Shown: positions 1 through 6,542 of the stretch, in pieces
How positions within the stretch are numbered: position 1 is the first letter of the stretch
How the letters are laid out: every line of letters starts with the position of its first letter
Source of the DNA: Maribacter sp.
Lineage (GTDB): Bacteria; Bacteroidota; Bacteroidia; Flavobacteriales; Flavobacteriaceae
Direction: 5' to 3'
Length of the DNA: 7,734 nt
Assembly: GCA_030730545.1 (NCBI GenBank)
Contig: JANQUX010000150.1
Location: 1-7,734 of the forward strand
Notes under the pieces: generated by a model
Databases searched by the model: none
The model's input: only the letters and a program-made list of their open reading frames with translations
What the model was told of the DNA's origin: nothing
Position numbers and translations under genes: made by a program

Positions 1-836
1 TTCCTATACATAACGAAGAGGCTTTTTTGAAAAGCACCTTAGACTCTATTTTACTTCAAACATTACCCGCAAAAAAGATTATTCTAGTTAATGATAATTC
101 TGTGGATCGCACAGAAAGCATCATAGATGAATACTGTACAATGAGTAACCTGTTTCAAAAGGTGAACACTACTTCGTCTACACAGCACATGCCCGGCAGT
201 AAAGTCATCAACGCATTTAGCAAGGGGATTGAATTGTTAGATGATAACTATGATGTTATTGTAAAATTAGATGCAGATATTATTTTACCGTCGAATTACT
301 TTGAAGTAGTTAGTCAGCACTTCGAAAAAAATCAAAATTTAGGCATTTGTGGTGGATTCATTTACGAACAGAATAACGCCAAAGAATGGATTTTAAATCA
401 CCCGATGGATAAAAACCATGTTAGAGGTGCCATCAAAGCCTATTCTAAAGCTTGTTTTAAAGCGATAGGAGGATTGAAGAACGCAATGGGATGGGATACA
501 GTAGATGAGCTCTTAGCTCAATTTTACGGCTACTCATTACAAACAGACGCAACACTTAAAGTAAAACATTTAAGACCTACGGGAAAAGCCTATAATGCCG
601 AGGCAAAGAAGTTACAGGGTAAAGCAATGTACACTATGCATTATGGATTCATAATTACCTGTATTGCCTCTATAAAAATGGCAATCAAAAACAGATCCAT
701 CAATTCATTTTGGAACAATATCATGGGTTATATACAAGCTGCCCAAAAAAACGCTACTTATCTAGTAACAGAAGAAGAAGGTAAGTTCATTAGAAACCTA
801 CGTTGGAAAAATATCAAGAAAAAAATCAAAGCATAA
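1..836 (+). CDS. Family 2 glycosyltransferase (GT-A fold), 5' end cut by window edge
   Basis: The protein probably transfers a sugar from a nucleotide-sugar donor to a surface glycan or lipid-linked acceptor in the cytoplasm; donor and acceptor cannot be read from the sequence. The frame is open to the left edge: before the TTG at 27-29 it already reads PIHNEEAF, the classic first strand and loop of GT2 enzymes, so that TTG is an internal Leu codon and the true start lies upstream. About 277 residues are visible. Family marks are VNDNSVDRT (nt 87-113), the metal-binding LDADI that serves as the DXD motif (nt 267-281), GWDTVDE in the place of the acceptor-side acidic motif (nt 489-509) and HLRPTG (nt 567-584). 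No QXXRW motif and no clear transmembrane segment are seen, which argues against a processive synthase; the C-terminus is Lys-rich. It runs convergently to the skp genes and ends just before a shared terminator, so it belongs to a different transcription unit. Confidence 0.88.
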   Translation, partial: PIHNEEAFLKSTLDSILLQTLPAKKIILVNDNSVDRTESIIDEYCTMSNLFQKVNTTSSTQHMPGSKVINAFSKGIELLDDNYDVIVKLDADIILPSNYFEVVSQHFEKNQNLGICGGFIYEQNNAKEWILNHPMDKNHVRGAIKAYSKACFKAIGGLKNAMGWDTVDELLAQFYGYSLQTDATLKVKHLRPTGKAYNAEAKKLQGKAMYTMHYGFIITCIASIKMAIKNRSINSFWNNIMGYIQAAQKNATYLVTEEEGKFIRNLRWKNIKKKIKA

Positions 837-838
837 AA

Positions 839-862
839 AAAACCATCTATAAAGATGGTTTT
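839..862. terminator. Bidirectional intrinsic terminator between glycosyltransferase and skp
   Basis: A perfect 10-bp inverted repeat (AAAACCATCT / AGATGGTTTT) with a 4-base loop ATAA begins two bases after the glycosyltransferase stop codon. On the plus strand the stem runs into a T-rich tract (TTTTCTCTTATTTTATT). On the minus strand the stem is followed by an uninterrupted run of eight T. It therefore can stop transcripts arriving from both sides: the plus-strand glycosyltransferase and the minus-strand skp gene, whose stop codon is 23 bases away. The stem has only three G-C pairs, which is usual in AT-rich Bacteroidota. Confidence 0.85.
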
Positions 863-885
863 CTCTTATTTTATTAGTTCTCTAA

Positions 886-1395
886 TTAGAAACCTAATTG
901 TTTTTTAACATCAGCTAAAAGGTCTTTACCTTTTGCTACGATTAGACCACCACCCGCTTGTGCGTCGATAACGTAGTCAAAACCTTGTGCGGCTGCAACT
1001 TTTTCGATAGCCGCTTTAGCTTTTTCAGAAATAGGGGCGAATAACTCACCTTGCTTCTGTTGAAATTCTTGTTGAGCTCTTTGTTGGGCCTCACCGATAT
1101 TCTTTTCGTACCCTTGTAATTCTATAGCTCTTTTTTCATTCTCTTCTTTAGACTTAGAGGCAGCTTCGTTTTGGTACTGTGTGTACTTGTTACGCAACTC
1201 TGTCATTGAACCTTCAATATCTGCATTATACGTTTCTTGCAATTTCTTAAGTTCAGCTTCTGCAGATTTCATTTCTGGCATTGCAGATAATAATTGAGTA
1301 ACGTCTATATGAGCTACCTTACTTTGGGCATTTACAAAACTTGTTGTTGCTACGAACAACAATAAGGCTACCGCAATTTGTTTTACTTGTTTCAT
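886..1395 (-). CDS. skp: Periplasmic chaperone, Skp/OmpH family (short, canonical form)
   Basis: This is a 169-residue secreted protein of the Skp/OmpH family, which holds unfolded outer-membrane proteins in the periplasm on their way to the BAM complex. A signal peptide (residues 1-23) has a Lys-bearing start, a hydrophobic core and a likely cleavage site VNA|Q. The mature part begins with the family's short strand (KVAHIDVTQLLSAMPEM, about 26-42), continues through a long charged and Gln-rich helical stretch (about 43-120) that would form the tentacle of the trimer, and ends with the C-terminal half of the body domain (about 121-169, including GFDYVIDAQAGGGLIV). Mature length, about 146 residues, is close to E. 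coli Skp. The ATG start directly precedes the signal peptide. It lies 53 bases downstream of a second, longer Skp paralogue and is the last gene before a terminator, so the two are probably co-transcribed. Trimerisation is inferred from the family. Confidence 0.93.
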   Translation of the reverse strand: MKQVKQIAVALLLFVATTSFVNAQSKVAHIDVTQLLSAMPEMKSAEAELKKLQETYNADIEGSMTELRNKYTQYQNEAASKSKEENEKRAIELQGYEKNIGEAQQRAQQEFQQKQGELFAPISEKAKAAIEKVAAAQGFDYVIDAQAGGGLIVAKGKDLLADVKKQLGF

Positions 1396-1448
1396 GAGTG
1401 TAATTTTAATTCTAATTGAGTGTTAATTGTTATGGTCGTTAAACCTAT

Positions 1449-2282
1449 TTAAATAGTACCGTTATTATCATCTTTTTCGGTATCGCTATTTCTCTCTTTT
1501 AATTTTTCTTGCTTCTTAGCTTCGCGCTCCTCTAACAATTTCTTTCTTCTCTCTTCGTACGCTTTTTTACGCTCTTCTCGCAATTTCAGTTGTTCGGCTT
1601 TCGTATCGGCCGCACTTTTCTCTCTAGTTTCTGCTGCCTGGGCCGCTTTATCTAAACGATCCTGTAATGCCTCACTAACCTCTTCTTCCTCTTCACCTTC
1701 AAAATCATCTAATCTACTAAGATCTTCTGATTTTTTTGTTGGTTTGCTGGTTTTTCTTGTTCTAGCAATACCCCTTAATACCAAATCACTGATATCATGT
1801 CTTTTTTCAGAATACAACATTACAACATCCGCAGATTTATCAAAAATAAAATCATACTTTTTATTCGTACCAATTGATTGTACTTCATTGAACACTTGAT
1901 CCTGTATTGGCTGTATAAGCCTTCGCTTCTGCAACACTAAATCTCCTTGTGGTCCGAAACGATCTTGTTGATACTCGATCATTTCTCGCTCTAAAATTTG
2001 AATCTCCTCTTCGCGCTCGGCAGTTAGCTCTGGAGTCAATAGCACTTTTTCTGCCATTAAATCTTTCTTCATTTGCTCTACCACACTTTGCTTCTGCTCT
2101 ACTTCGACCTTCCAACGTTGTACTTTAGTTTCTAACTGTTCTGTTGCTTCTCTGTACTCATCTACATTCTGTAAAATGTACTCCATATCTACGTAGGCCA
2201 TTCTTACCCCTCTTTGGGCAAAACCCTGTATAGTCATAAAGATGACCGAAACTACTACTAGAACTTTTGCTTTTATACCCAT
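1449..2282 (-). CDS. Skp/OmpH family protein with long charged C-terminal tail
   Basis: This 277-residue secreted protein is a Skp/OmpH paralogue, expected to bind unfolded outer-membrane proteins in the periplasm. The signal peptide covers residues 1-22 (cleavage GFA|Q). The Skp part spans about 27-170: a first strand (VRMAYVDMEYILQNVDEY), a helical hairpin (about 45-125) and a closing strand-helix region (KYDFIFDKSADVVMLYS, then DISDLVLRGI). After this comes a tail of about 100 residues absent from E. coli Skp: a Lys/Thr-rich linker (175-185), an acidic patch (195-201) and a Glu/Lys/Arg/Ala-rich stretch (about 205-267) that should form one long charged helix or coiled coil, ending in a polar DDNNGTI. 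It sits between bamA and the canonical skp. The tail's role is unknown; peptidoglycan contact, oligomerisation or chaperone docking are guesses. The family call is firm, while equivalence to Skp in function is inferred. Confidence 0.9.
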   Translation of the reverse strand: MGIKAKVLVVVSVIFMTIQGFAQRGVRMAYVDMEYILQNVDEYREATEQLETKVQRWKVEVEQKQSVVEQMKKDLMAEKVLLTPELTAEREEEIQILEREMIEYQQDRFGPQGDLVLQKRRLIQPIQDQVFNEVQSIGTNKKYDFIFDKSADVVMLYSEKRHDISDLVLRGIARTRKTSKPTKKSEDLSRLDDFEGEEEEEVSEALQDRLDKAAQAAETREKSAADTKAEQLKLREERKKAYEERRKKLLEEREAKKQEKLKERNSDTEKDDNNGTI

Positions 2283-2318
2283 TGTTAATGTCGTTTAATC
2301 CTATAGAAAATATCGTGC

Positions 2319-2326
2319 CAAAATTA
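2319..2326 (-). promoter_or_regulatory. Possible Bacteroidota -7 promoter element upstream of the two skp genes
   Basis: The minus strand reads TAATTTTG, an exact match to the TAnnTTTG consensus described for the Bacteroidota housekeeping sigma factor. It lies in the 103-base gap between bamA and the long skp gene and would give a leader of roughly 30 bases before the ATG at 2282. The expected upstream TTTG or TTG is not seen at the right distance; only an AT-rich TTTAA is present about 18 bases upstream. The site is plausible but could be chance in AT-rich DNA. If real, it would let the chaperone genes be transcribed apart from bamA. Confidence 0.35.
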
Positions 2327-2353
2327 CTAAATCTTTTAAAATTAAAGGATTAG
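2327..2353. repeat. Imperfect AT-rich inverted repeat in the bamA-skp gap
   Basis: The sequence from CTAAATCTTTTAA to TTAAAGGATTAG is an imperfect palindrome with one bulged base and one wobble-type mismatch. It abuts the promoter-like TAATTTTG motif. It could be a weak hairpin slowing transcription out of bamA or a protein-binding site, but it is short and AT-rich, and no T-tract follows it on the minus strand, so it is not called as a terminator. Confidence 0.25.
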
Positions 2354-2385
2354 CACTAAGCTCGATTTTAATAATTCAATAAAAA

Positions 2386-4989
2386 TTAAAACTGTTGACC
2401 TATGATGAAGTGTGTTTGCCATCCGCTCGGCCCTTGGCCTAGAGAAGTCGGCACCAAATCCTCATCGAATCCGTAACCAAAATCAATACCCAACAAACCA
2501 AATGCTGGCATAAAGATTCGAAGCCCCACACCGGCCGATCGTTTTAATTCAAACGGATTAAAGTCTTGAAAATTGTTGAACGCATTACCACCCTCTAAAA
2601 ATGCCAGTCCGTAAATAGATGCCGAAGGCTTTAATGTTAATGGGTAACGTAATTCTAAAGAGAATTTATTGTAGACCAACGCACCATCTGGTGTAGTTGC
2701 TCCTTCTGAATATGGAGTAATCGACTGGTTGTCGTACCCTCTAAGTTGAACTACATCTCTACCATCTAGCGTAAAATTAGCTAAACCGTCACCACCTACA
2801 TAAAATCGTTCAAAAGGCACGTTACCTACGGCACTATTATAGCTGCCTAAAAAGCCGAATTCGGCATTAGTTCTCAATACCAATTTATCTACCAACGTAG
2901 TATACCAATCTCCTTTAAATTTTACTTTATAATATTCAAGTAACCTAAAACGTTCTTGATCGATTGCCGATAATTCTGCTTGGTCGGTTGCATCTATACC
3001 AACAGTATTATTTTCAGCTACTAGTTCTTCTGACCTATTTTTTAACGTTCTAAAATCTTTATTACTAAATAAAGACCAAGGCGGTGTAAATTTAGCCGAT
3101 AATTCAAATGTTGACCCAGACATAGGAAAAATACGACTAGGCCCTTGAGAACTTCTTGAAATACCAAAGGTATATGCTAAAGAATTGGCCTTACCGTCAC
3201 CAAAGTTAAATAGACCGATGTTATAATTTCTAAAATCGTATAATTGATAACCAAGCGAATGAGATATGGTAAAGAAGTCATCTGGCCATTGTACACGTTT
3301 TGCCAAACCAGCTGTAATGCCGGTTATTGAGAATTGCTGATCCTTGTCTATCTCTACATTACCATTAGTACCAAATGATGCTGCAAACTGCTGGGTTCTA
3401 GACATGCTTAAATTAAAACGCACCGGCTTTTTACCCCCTAACCATGGTTCTGCAAAATTTAAGCTGTATACCCTAAAAGTTCGACTTGCCTGTAAACGAA
3501 GGGCAAAGGTTTGACCGTCACCCATAGGTACTGGTTTATACTTTTCACCTTTAAATAAGTTCTGTATCGAGAAGTTACTAAAAGACAACCCTAATGTACC
3601 GATGAAGCCACCGCCACCATAACCACCTTGTAATTCTATTTGACTAGATCCAGATTCTACCAAATTCCATGCTAAGTCAACAGTACCTTCATTAGGGTTT
3701 GCGTTTAAAACATCTGGTGTAATTTGTTCTGCATCGAAAAAGCCAAGCTGACCCAATTCACGAATAGTTCTAATAATATCAGCTTTATTATACTTTTGAC
3801 CTGGTCTTGTACGAAGTTCACGATAGATAACGTGGTCATTCGTTTTATCATTACCAGAAACGGTAACATGATCCAAGAACGTTTCTTTACCTTCTATAAT
3901 TCTTATTTCAAAATCAATAGTATCATTAGCAGCTGAAATCTCTACTGGGTTAATCGTTGAAAATAAGTATCCGTTATTTTGATAAAGGCTTGTAACATCA
4001 GTTGGGTCTGGCTTAGAATTATCTGCAATTCTTTCGCGCAATAATACCCCATTATAAGTATCACCTTTTTTAATACCTAGAACTTGATTTAATTGACGGT
4101 CGGTATATACTGTATTACCTACAAAGTCGATATTACCAAAATAGTACTTATCACCTTCTTCAACTTTTATTTTGATATCGATGTTATTTTCATCGACCTT
4201 AATAATAGAATCAGATATTACCCTTGCATCTCGGTACCCATTTTCGGCGAATTTATCAACCAATAGGCCAAGATCCTCTTCGTAATCTTCTTGAATGTAT
4301 TTAGATTTTTTCCAGAAACGACCAAATTTCTTCTGCTTTGTGCTCTTTAAAGCCTTGCGTAACTTCTTATCAGCTAACTGCTCGTTACCTTCAAAAATAA
4401 TTTCACGAATTTTAACCTTATCACCTTTATTGACATTTACCACCATACTTTGGGTGTTGGTATCGGTAGTGTCTTTAGAAGTGGCAATAGTAACATCGGC
4501 ATTTAAATACCCTTGCTTCTTATATTTGTTGGCGATGTAGTTCTTAGAATTAGAAATTAAACTTTCGGTAATTTTCTTTCCTTTCTTAAGATCTGTATCC
4601 TTAATTAATCCTTCAATTTTACCTTTTTTAACACCGTAAAATTTTACGTTAGTTAAAGTTGGCCTTTCGATAATATTAAGTTCTAAGAAAACGGTGTTTT
4701 CTTCTATGTTAGTTATAAAAAACTCAATCTCACTAAAAAGCTCAAGGCCCCATAATTTCTTAATAACCTCGCTAATCTGCTCTCCTGGTAAAGTAATAGG
4801 TTGCCCTACTCTAAGACCGGTATACGTTTTAACGGTTTGTTCATTATAACTTTGTAGCCCGGTAACATCTAATCCTCCTAAAATATAGCTTTTACCGTCC
4901 TCATAGGAAGCATCCTGTGCGGCGGCAAAAAAGGTGGTTAAAAATAAAAGGGTAGTTAAAAAGTGGTTCAAGGATATGAACCTGGCCAT
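2386..4989 (-). CDS. bamA: Outer membrane protein assembly factor BamA
   Basis: BamA is the central Omp85-family barrel of the BAM complex, which folds and inserts beta-barrel proteins into the outer membrane. I start it at the ATG at 4987-4989 (867 residues). The longer frame begins only with a TTG at 5020-5022 inside uppS and would add 11 polar residues before a good signal peptide. In the ATG numbering the signal peptide is 1-25 (cleavage after AAA or AAAQ), five POTRA domains span about 36-446, and the 16-strand barrel about 449-867. Seen marks are KFYGVKKGK and FEGNEQL at POTRA starts, KPDPTDVTSLYQNNGY in POTRA4, TVSGNDKTNDHVIYREL in POTRA5, the barrel entry SSQIELQGGYGGGG, the loop-6 motif LRGY (749-752, in place of proteobacterial VRGF) and a terminal Phe closing the beta-signal HFIIGQQF. 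A charged stretch of about 45 residues (641-684) is probably a surface loop. The gene starts four bases after the uppS stop, which suggests translational coupling. Confidence 0.96.
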   Translation of the reverse strand: MARFISLNHFLTTLLFLTTFFAAAQDASYEDGKSYILGGLDVTGLQSYNEQTVKTYTGLRVGQPITLPGEQISEVIKKLWGLELFSEIEFFITNIEENTVFLELNIIERPTLTNVKFYGVKKGKIEGLIKDTDLKKGKKITESLISNSKNYIANKYKKQGYLNADVTIATSKDTTDTNTQSMVVNVNKGDKVKIREIIFEGNEQLADKKLRKALKSTKQKKFGRFWKKSKYIQEDYEEDLGLLVDKFAENGYRDARVISDSIIKVDENNIDIKIKVEEGDKYYFGNIDFVGNTVYTDRQLNQVLGIKKGDTYNGVLLRERIADNSKPDPTDVTSLYQNNGYLFSTINPVEISAANDTIDFEIRIIEGKETFLDHVTVSGNDKTNDHVIYRELRTRPGQKYNKADIIRTIRELGQLGFFDAEQITPDVLNANPNEGTVDLAWNLVESGSSQIELQGGYGGGGFIGTLGLSFSNFSIQNLFKGEKYKPVPMGDGQTFALRLQASRTFRVYSLNFAEPWLGGKKPVRFNLSMSRTQQFAASFGTNGNVEIDKDQQFSITGITAGLAKRVQWPDDFFTISHSLGYQLYDFRNYNIGLFNFGDGKANSLAYTFGISRSSQGPSRIFPMSGSTFELSAKFTPPWSLFSNKDFRTLKNRSEELVAENNTVGIDATDQAELSAIDQERFRLLEYYKVKFKGDWYTTLVDKLVLRTNAEFGFLGSYNSAVGNVPFERFYVGGDGLANFTLDGRDVVQLRGYDNQSITPYSEGATTPDGALVYNKFSLELRYPLTLKPSASIYGLAFLEGGNAFNNFQDFNPFELKRSAGVGLRIFMPAFGLLGIDFGYGFDEDLVPTSLGQGPSGWQTHFIIGQQF

Positions 4990-4993
4990 ATCT

Positions 4994-5734
4994 TTAAGTG
5001 AGTTGTTCGCTTGTTTTTCCAAATCTTCGTTCTCTGTTCTGGTAATTTTTTATGGCTTCCACCAAGTGGTGCTCTCTAAAATCAGGCCAATATACATCAA
5101 TAAAATATAACTCTGCATACGCTATTTGCCATAATAGAAAATTGCTGATCCGATGTTCTCCACTAGTACGGATTAGCAAATCTACGTCTGGTAAATCGTG
5201 CGTGTAAAGATGGCTATTAATAATTTCTTGGTCAATGTTTTCAATTGAAATTATATTATTTTTAACTTTGGCGCTTATCTCTTTCACCATAGACTGCAGC
5301 TCTTCGCGTGCACCATAACTCAAAGCCAAAGTCAACGTCATGCCTGTGTTTTGCTTAGTTTGATCCATTACTTCGACCAACTCTTTATACGCCCTAGAAG
5401 GCAGTGCATCTATGTTACCGATGGTATTTAAACGAATGTTGTTTTTGTTAAAAGTTTTAAGCTCTTTCTTCAATGAAGACACCAATAAGCGCATAAGAGT
5501 TTGCACTTCTATCTTTGGTCTGTTCCAATTTTCTGTAGAAAACGTATATAATGTTAGGTAATCGATCTTTAGCTGAACGCATTGTTCAACAATAATTCTG
5601 ACAGTTTTTACACCATGTTCGTGACCAAAAACTCTTAGTTTACCACGTTCTTTTGCCCACCTACCGTTACCATCCATGATAATAGCAAGGTGCTTTGGTA
5701 CATTCAGTTTGTCAATATCGTTTATATCACTCAT
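4994..5734 (-). CDS. uppS: Undecaprenyl diphosphate synthase (cis-prenyltransferase, isoprenyl transferase)
   Basis: UppS condenses isopentenyl diphosphate units in cis onto farnesyl diphosphate, giving the C55 carrier for peptidoglycan and surface-glycan building blocks; it works at the inner face of the cytoplasmic membrane. The 246 residues match the family length (E. coli about 253). The catalytic and Mg-binding Asp is D21 in HLAIIMDGNGRWA (15-27). Further marks are the RVFGHEHG segment (34-41), TLYTFSTENWNRP (61-73), and the C-terminal signature DLLIRTSGEHRISNFLLWQ with AYAEL (185-209), which supplies the diphosphate-binding R189 and R195 and the Mg ligand E208. All key residues are present. 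The ATG lies 8 bases after the porG stop, and the stop precedes the bamA ATG by 4 bases, so the three genes look like one translationally linked unit. No Shine-Dalgarno sequence is visible, as is usual in Bacteroidota. Confidence 0.97.
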   Translation of the reverse strand: MSDINDIDKLNVPKHLAIIMDGNGRWAKERGKLRVFGHEHGVKTVRIIVEQCVQLKIDYLTLYTFSTENWNRPKIEVQTLMRLLVSSLKKELKTFNKNNIRLNTIGNIDALPSRAYKELVEVMDQTKQNTGMTLTLALSYGAREELQSMVKEISAKVKNNIISIENIDQEIINSHLYTHDLPDVDLLIRTSGEHRISNFLLWQIAYAELYFIDVYWPDFREHHLVEAIKNYQNRERRFGKTSEQLT

Positions 5735-5742
5735 CTTAAAAT

Positions 5743-6429
5743 TTACTCAAAACAATCCATACAAGGCTTTCTACCAAAGGTATAAGTTAGTGTTAAACCA
5801 GAAAAAACATACCAGTCATCACTAAAAATATTACCGAATTGAAATTCTTCAAAGTTAGAACCTTCAGGATTACTACCATCTAGGTTATCTGTAAAGGTAT
5901 ATCTAGCACCAATTTCGCCCCCAAAAATAAGAAACTGATTGATACGATATTTAAAACCTACGGTCATTGGTACTGCAAAACTACCTTCTTTTTGATTAAT
6001 CTCTTGAAGAAGACCACCATTAAAGTATTGATAATCATACCTAAAATAGGTAAGACCAGTATATAAATAAGGAGTGAAAGCTGGCCCAAGTTTATGCAAA
6101 TTATATTCTACAAAGTTAAATTCTAGACCAACAGAACCTTCTAAAATAGAATTATCTACTACATACCCTCTTTGTTGTCTTGCTGTAGAATTAGATTTAG
6201 TATCATCGGCAGTAAATTTACCATAGGTTAAACTACCACGCCATGCATACCTCTTACTTATGTTCCATTTAAACAATCCGCCAAAAGCAATATTAGACGG
6301 CAAAAGATAATCTGTTTTACCAACATCACTAATAGTATTGGCACCACCCGCAAAAATACCCACTTCATACGTCTGCGCCTGCAAACCTGAAAGTGAAAAA
6401 AGCAATACTAATAACGTTATGTAACGCAT
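5743..6429 (-). CDS. porG: PorG-type outer membrane protein, DUF6089 family (type IX secretion)
   Basis: This 228-residue secreted protein matches the DUF6089 family. Its Porphyromonas gingivalis member PorG is an outer-membrane component of the type IX secretion system and sits in the same gene neighbourhood, next to uppS and bamA. The signal peptide is residues 1-18 (cleavage LQA|Q). The mature start YEVGIFAGGANTISDVG and the following LLPSNIAFGGLFKWNIS are the most recognisable family segments. The rest alternates in short amphipathic strands with aromatic ends (for example YLYTGLTYFRYDYQYF, FLIFGGEIGARYTF, WYVFSGLTLTYTF), consistent with a small barrel of about eight strands. After the last strand the protein ends with KPCMDCFE, a paired-cysteine tail. 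A 113-base gap separates it from nadK upstream; uppS follows after 8 bases. The family call is strong. The type IX role here is inferred from homology and synteny, because no other secretion genes are in the window. Confidence 0.82.
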   Translation of the reverse strand: MRYITLLVLLFSLSGLQAQTYEVGIFAGGANTISDVGKTDYLLPSNIAFGGLFKWNISKRYAWRGSLTYGKFTADDTKSNSTARQQRGYVVDNSILEGSVGLEFNFVEYNLHKLGPAFTPYLYTGLTYFRYDYQYFNGGLLQEINQKEGSFAVPMTVGFKYRINQFLIFGGEIGARYTFTDNLDGSNPEGSNFEEFQFGNIFSDDWYVFSGLTLTYTFGRKPCMDCFE

Positions 6430-6542
6430 AAAATAGATTTTATAATTATCGCAGATATCATATTGAATATTGAAAAAGCAATAATTTTTATGTTCTCAAA
6501 AGATAAACAGTGATTAAGGACAATTATTGTTTAAAAGTGGGC

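Noticed and set aside
1885..2115. 76-residue minus-strand open frame inside the long skp gene
   Set aside because: It lies entirely within a well-supported Skp-family gene in another frame and has an Arg/Ala/Ser-rich composition typical of a frame-shifted reading of Glu/Lys-rich coding sequence.
3724..3936. 70-residue plus-strand open frame opposite bamA
   Set aside because: It is antisense to the BamA POTRA5 region, resembles no known family, and BamA is clearly the coding strand.
4295..4540. 81-residue plus-strand open frame opposite bamA
   Set aside because: It is antisense to POTRA2-POTRA3 coding sequence. Its hydrophobic, Phe/Leu-rich look comes from reading Lys/Glu-rich codons backwards.
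6476..6532. Inverted repeat CAATAATT / AATTATTG in the nadK-porG gap
   Set aside because: The arms are about 35 bases apart, AT-only apart from one pair, and not followed by a T-tract. This is expected by chance in DNA this AT-rich. No convincing TAnnTTTG promoter was found in this gap either.
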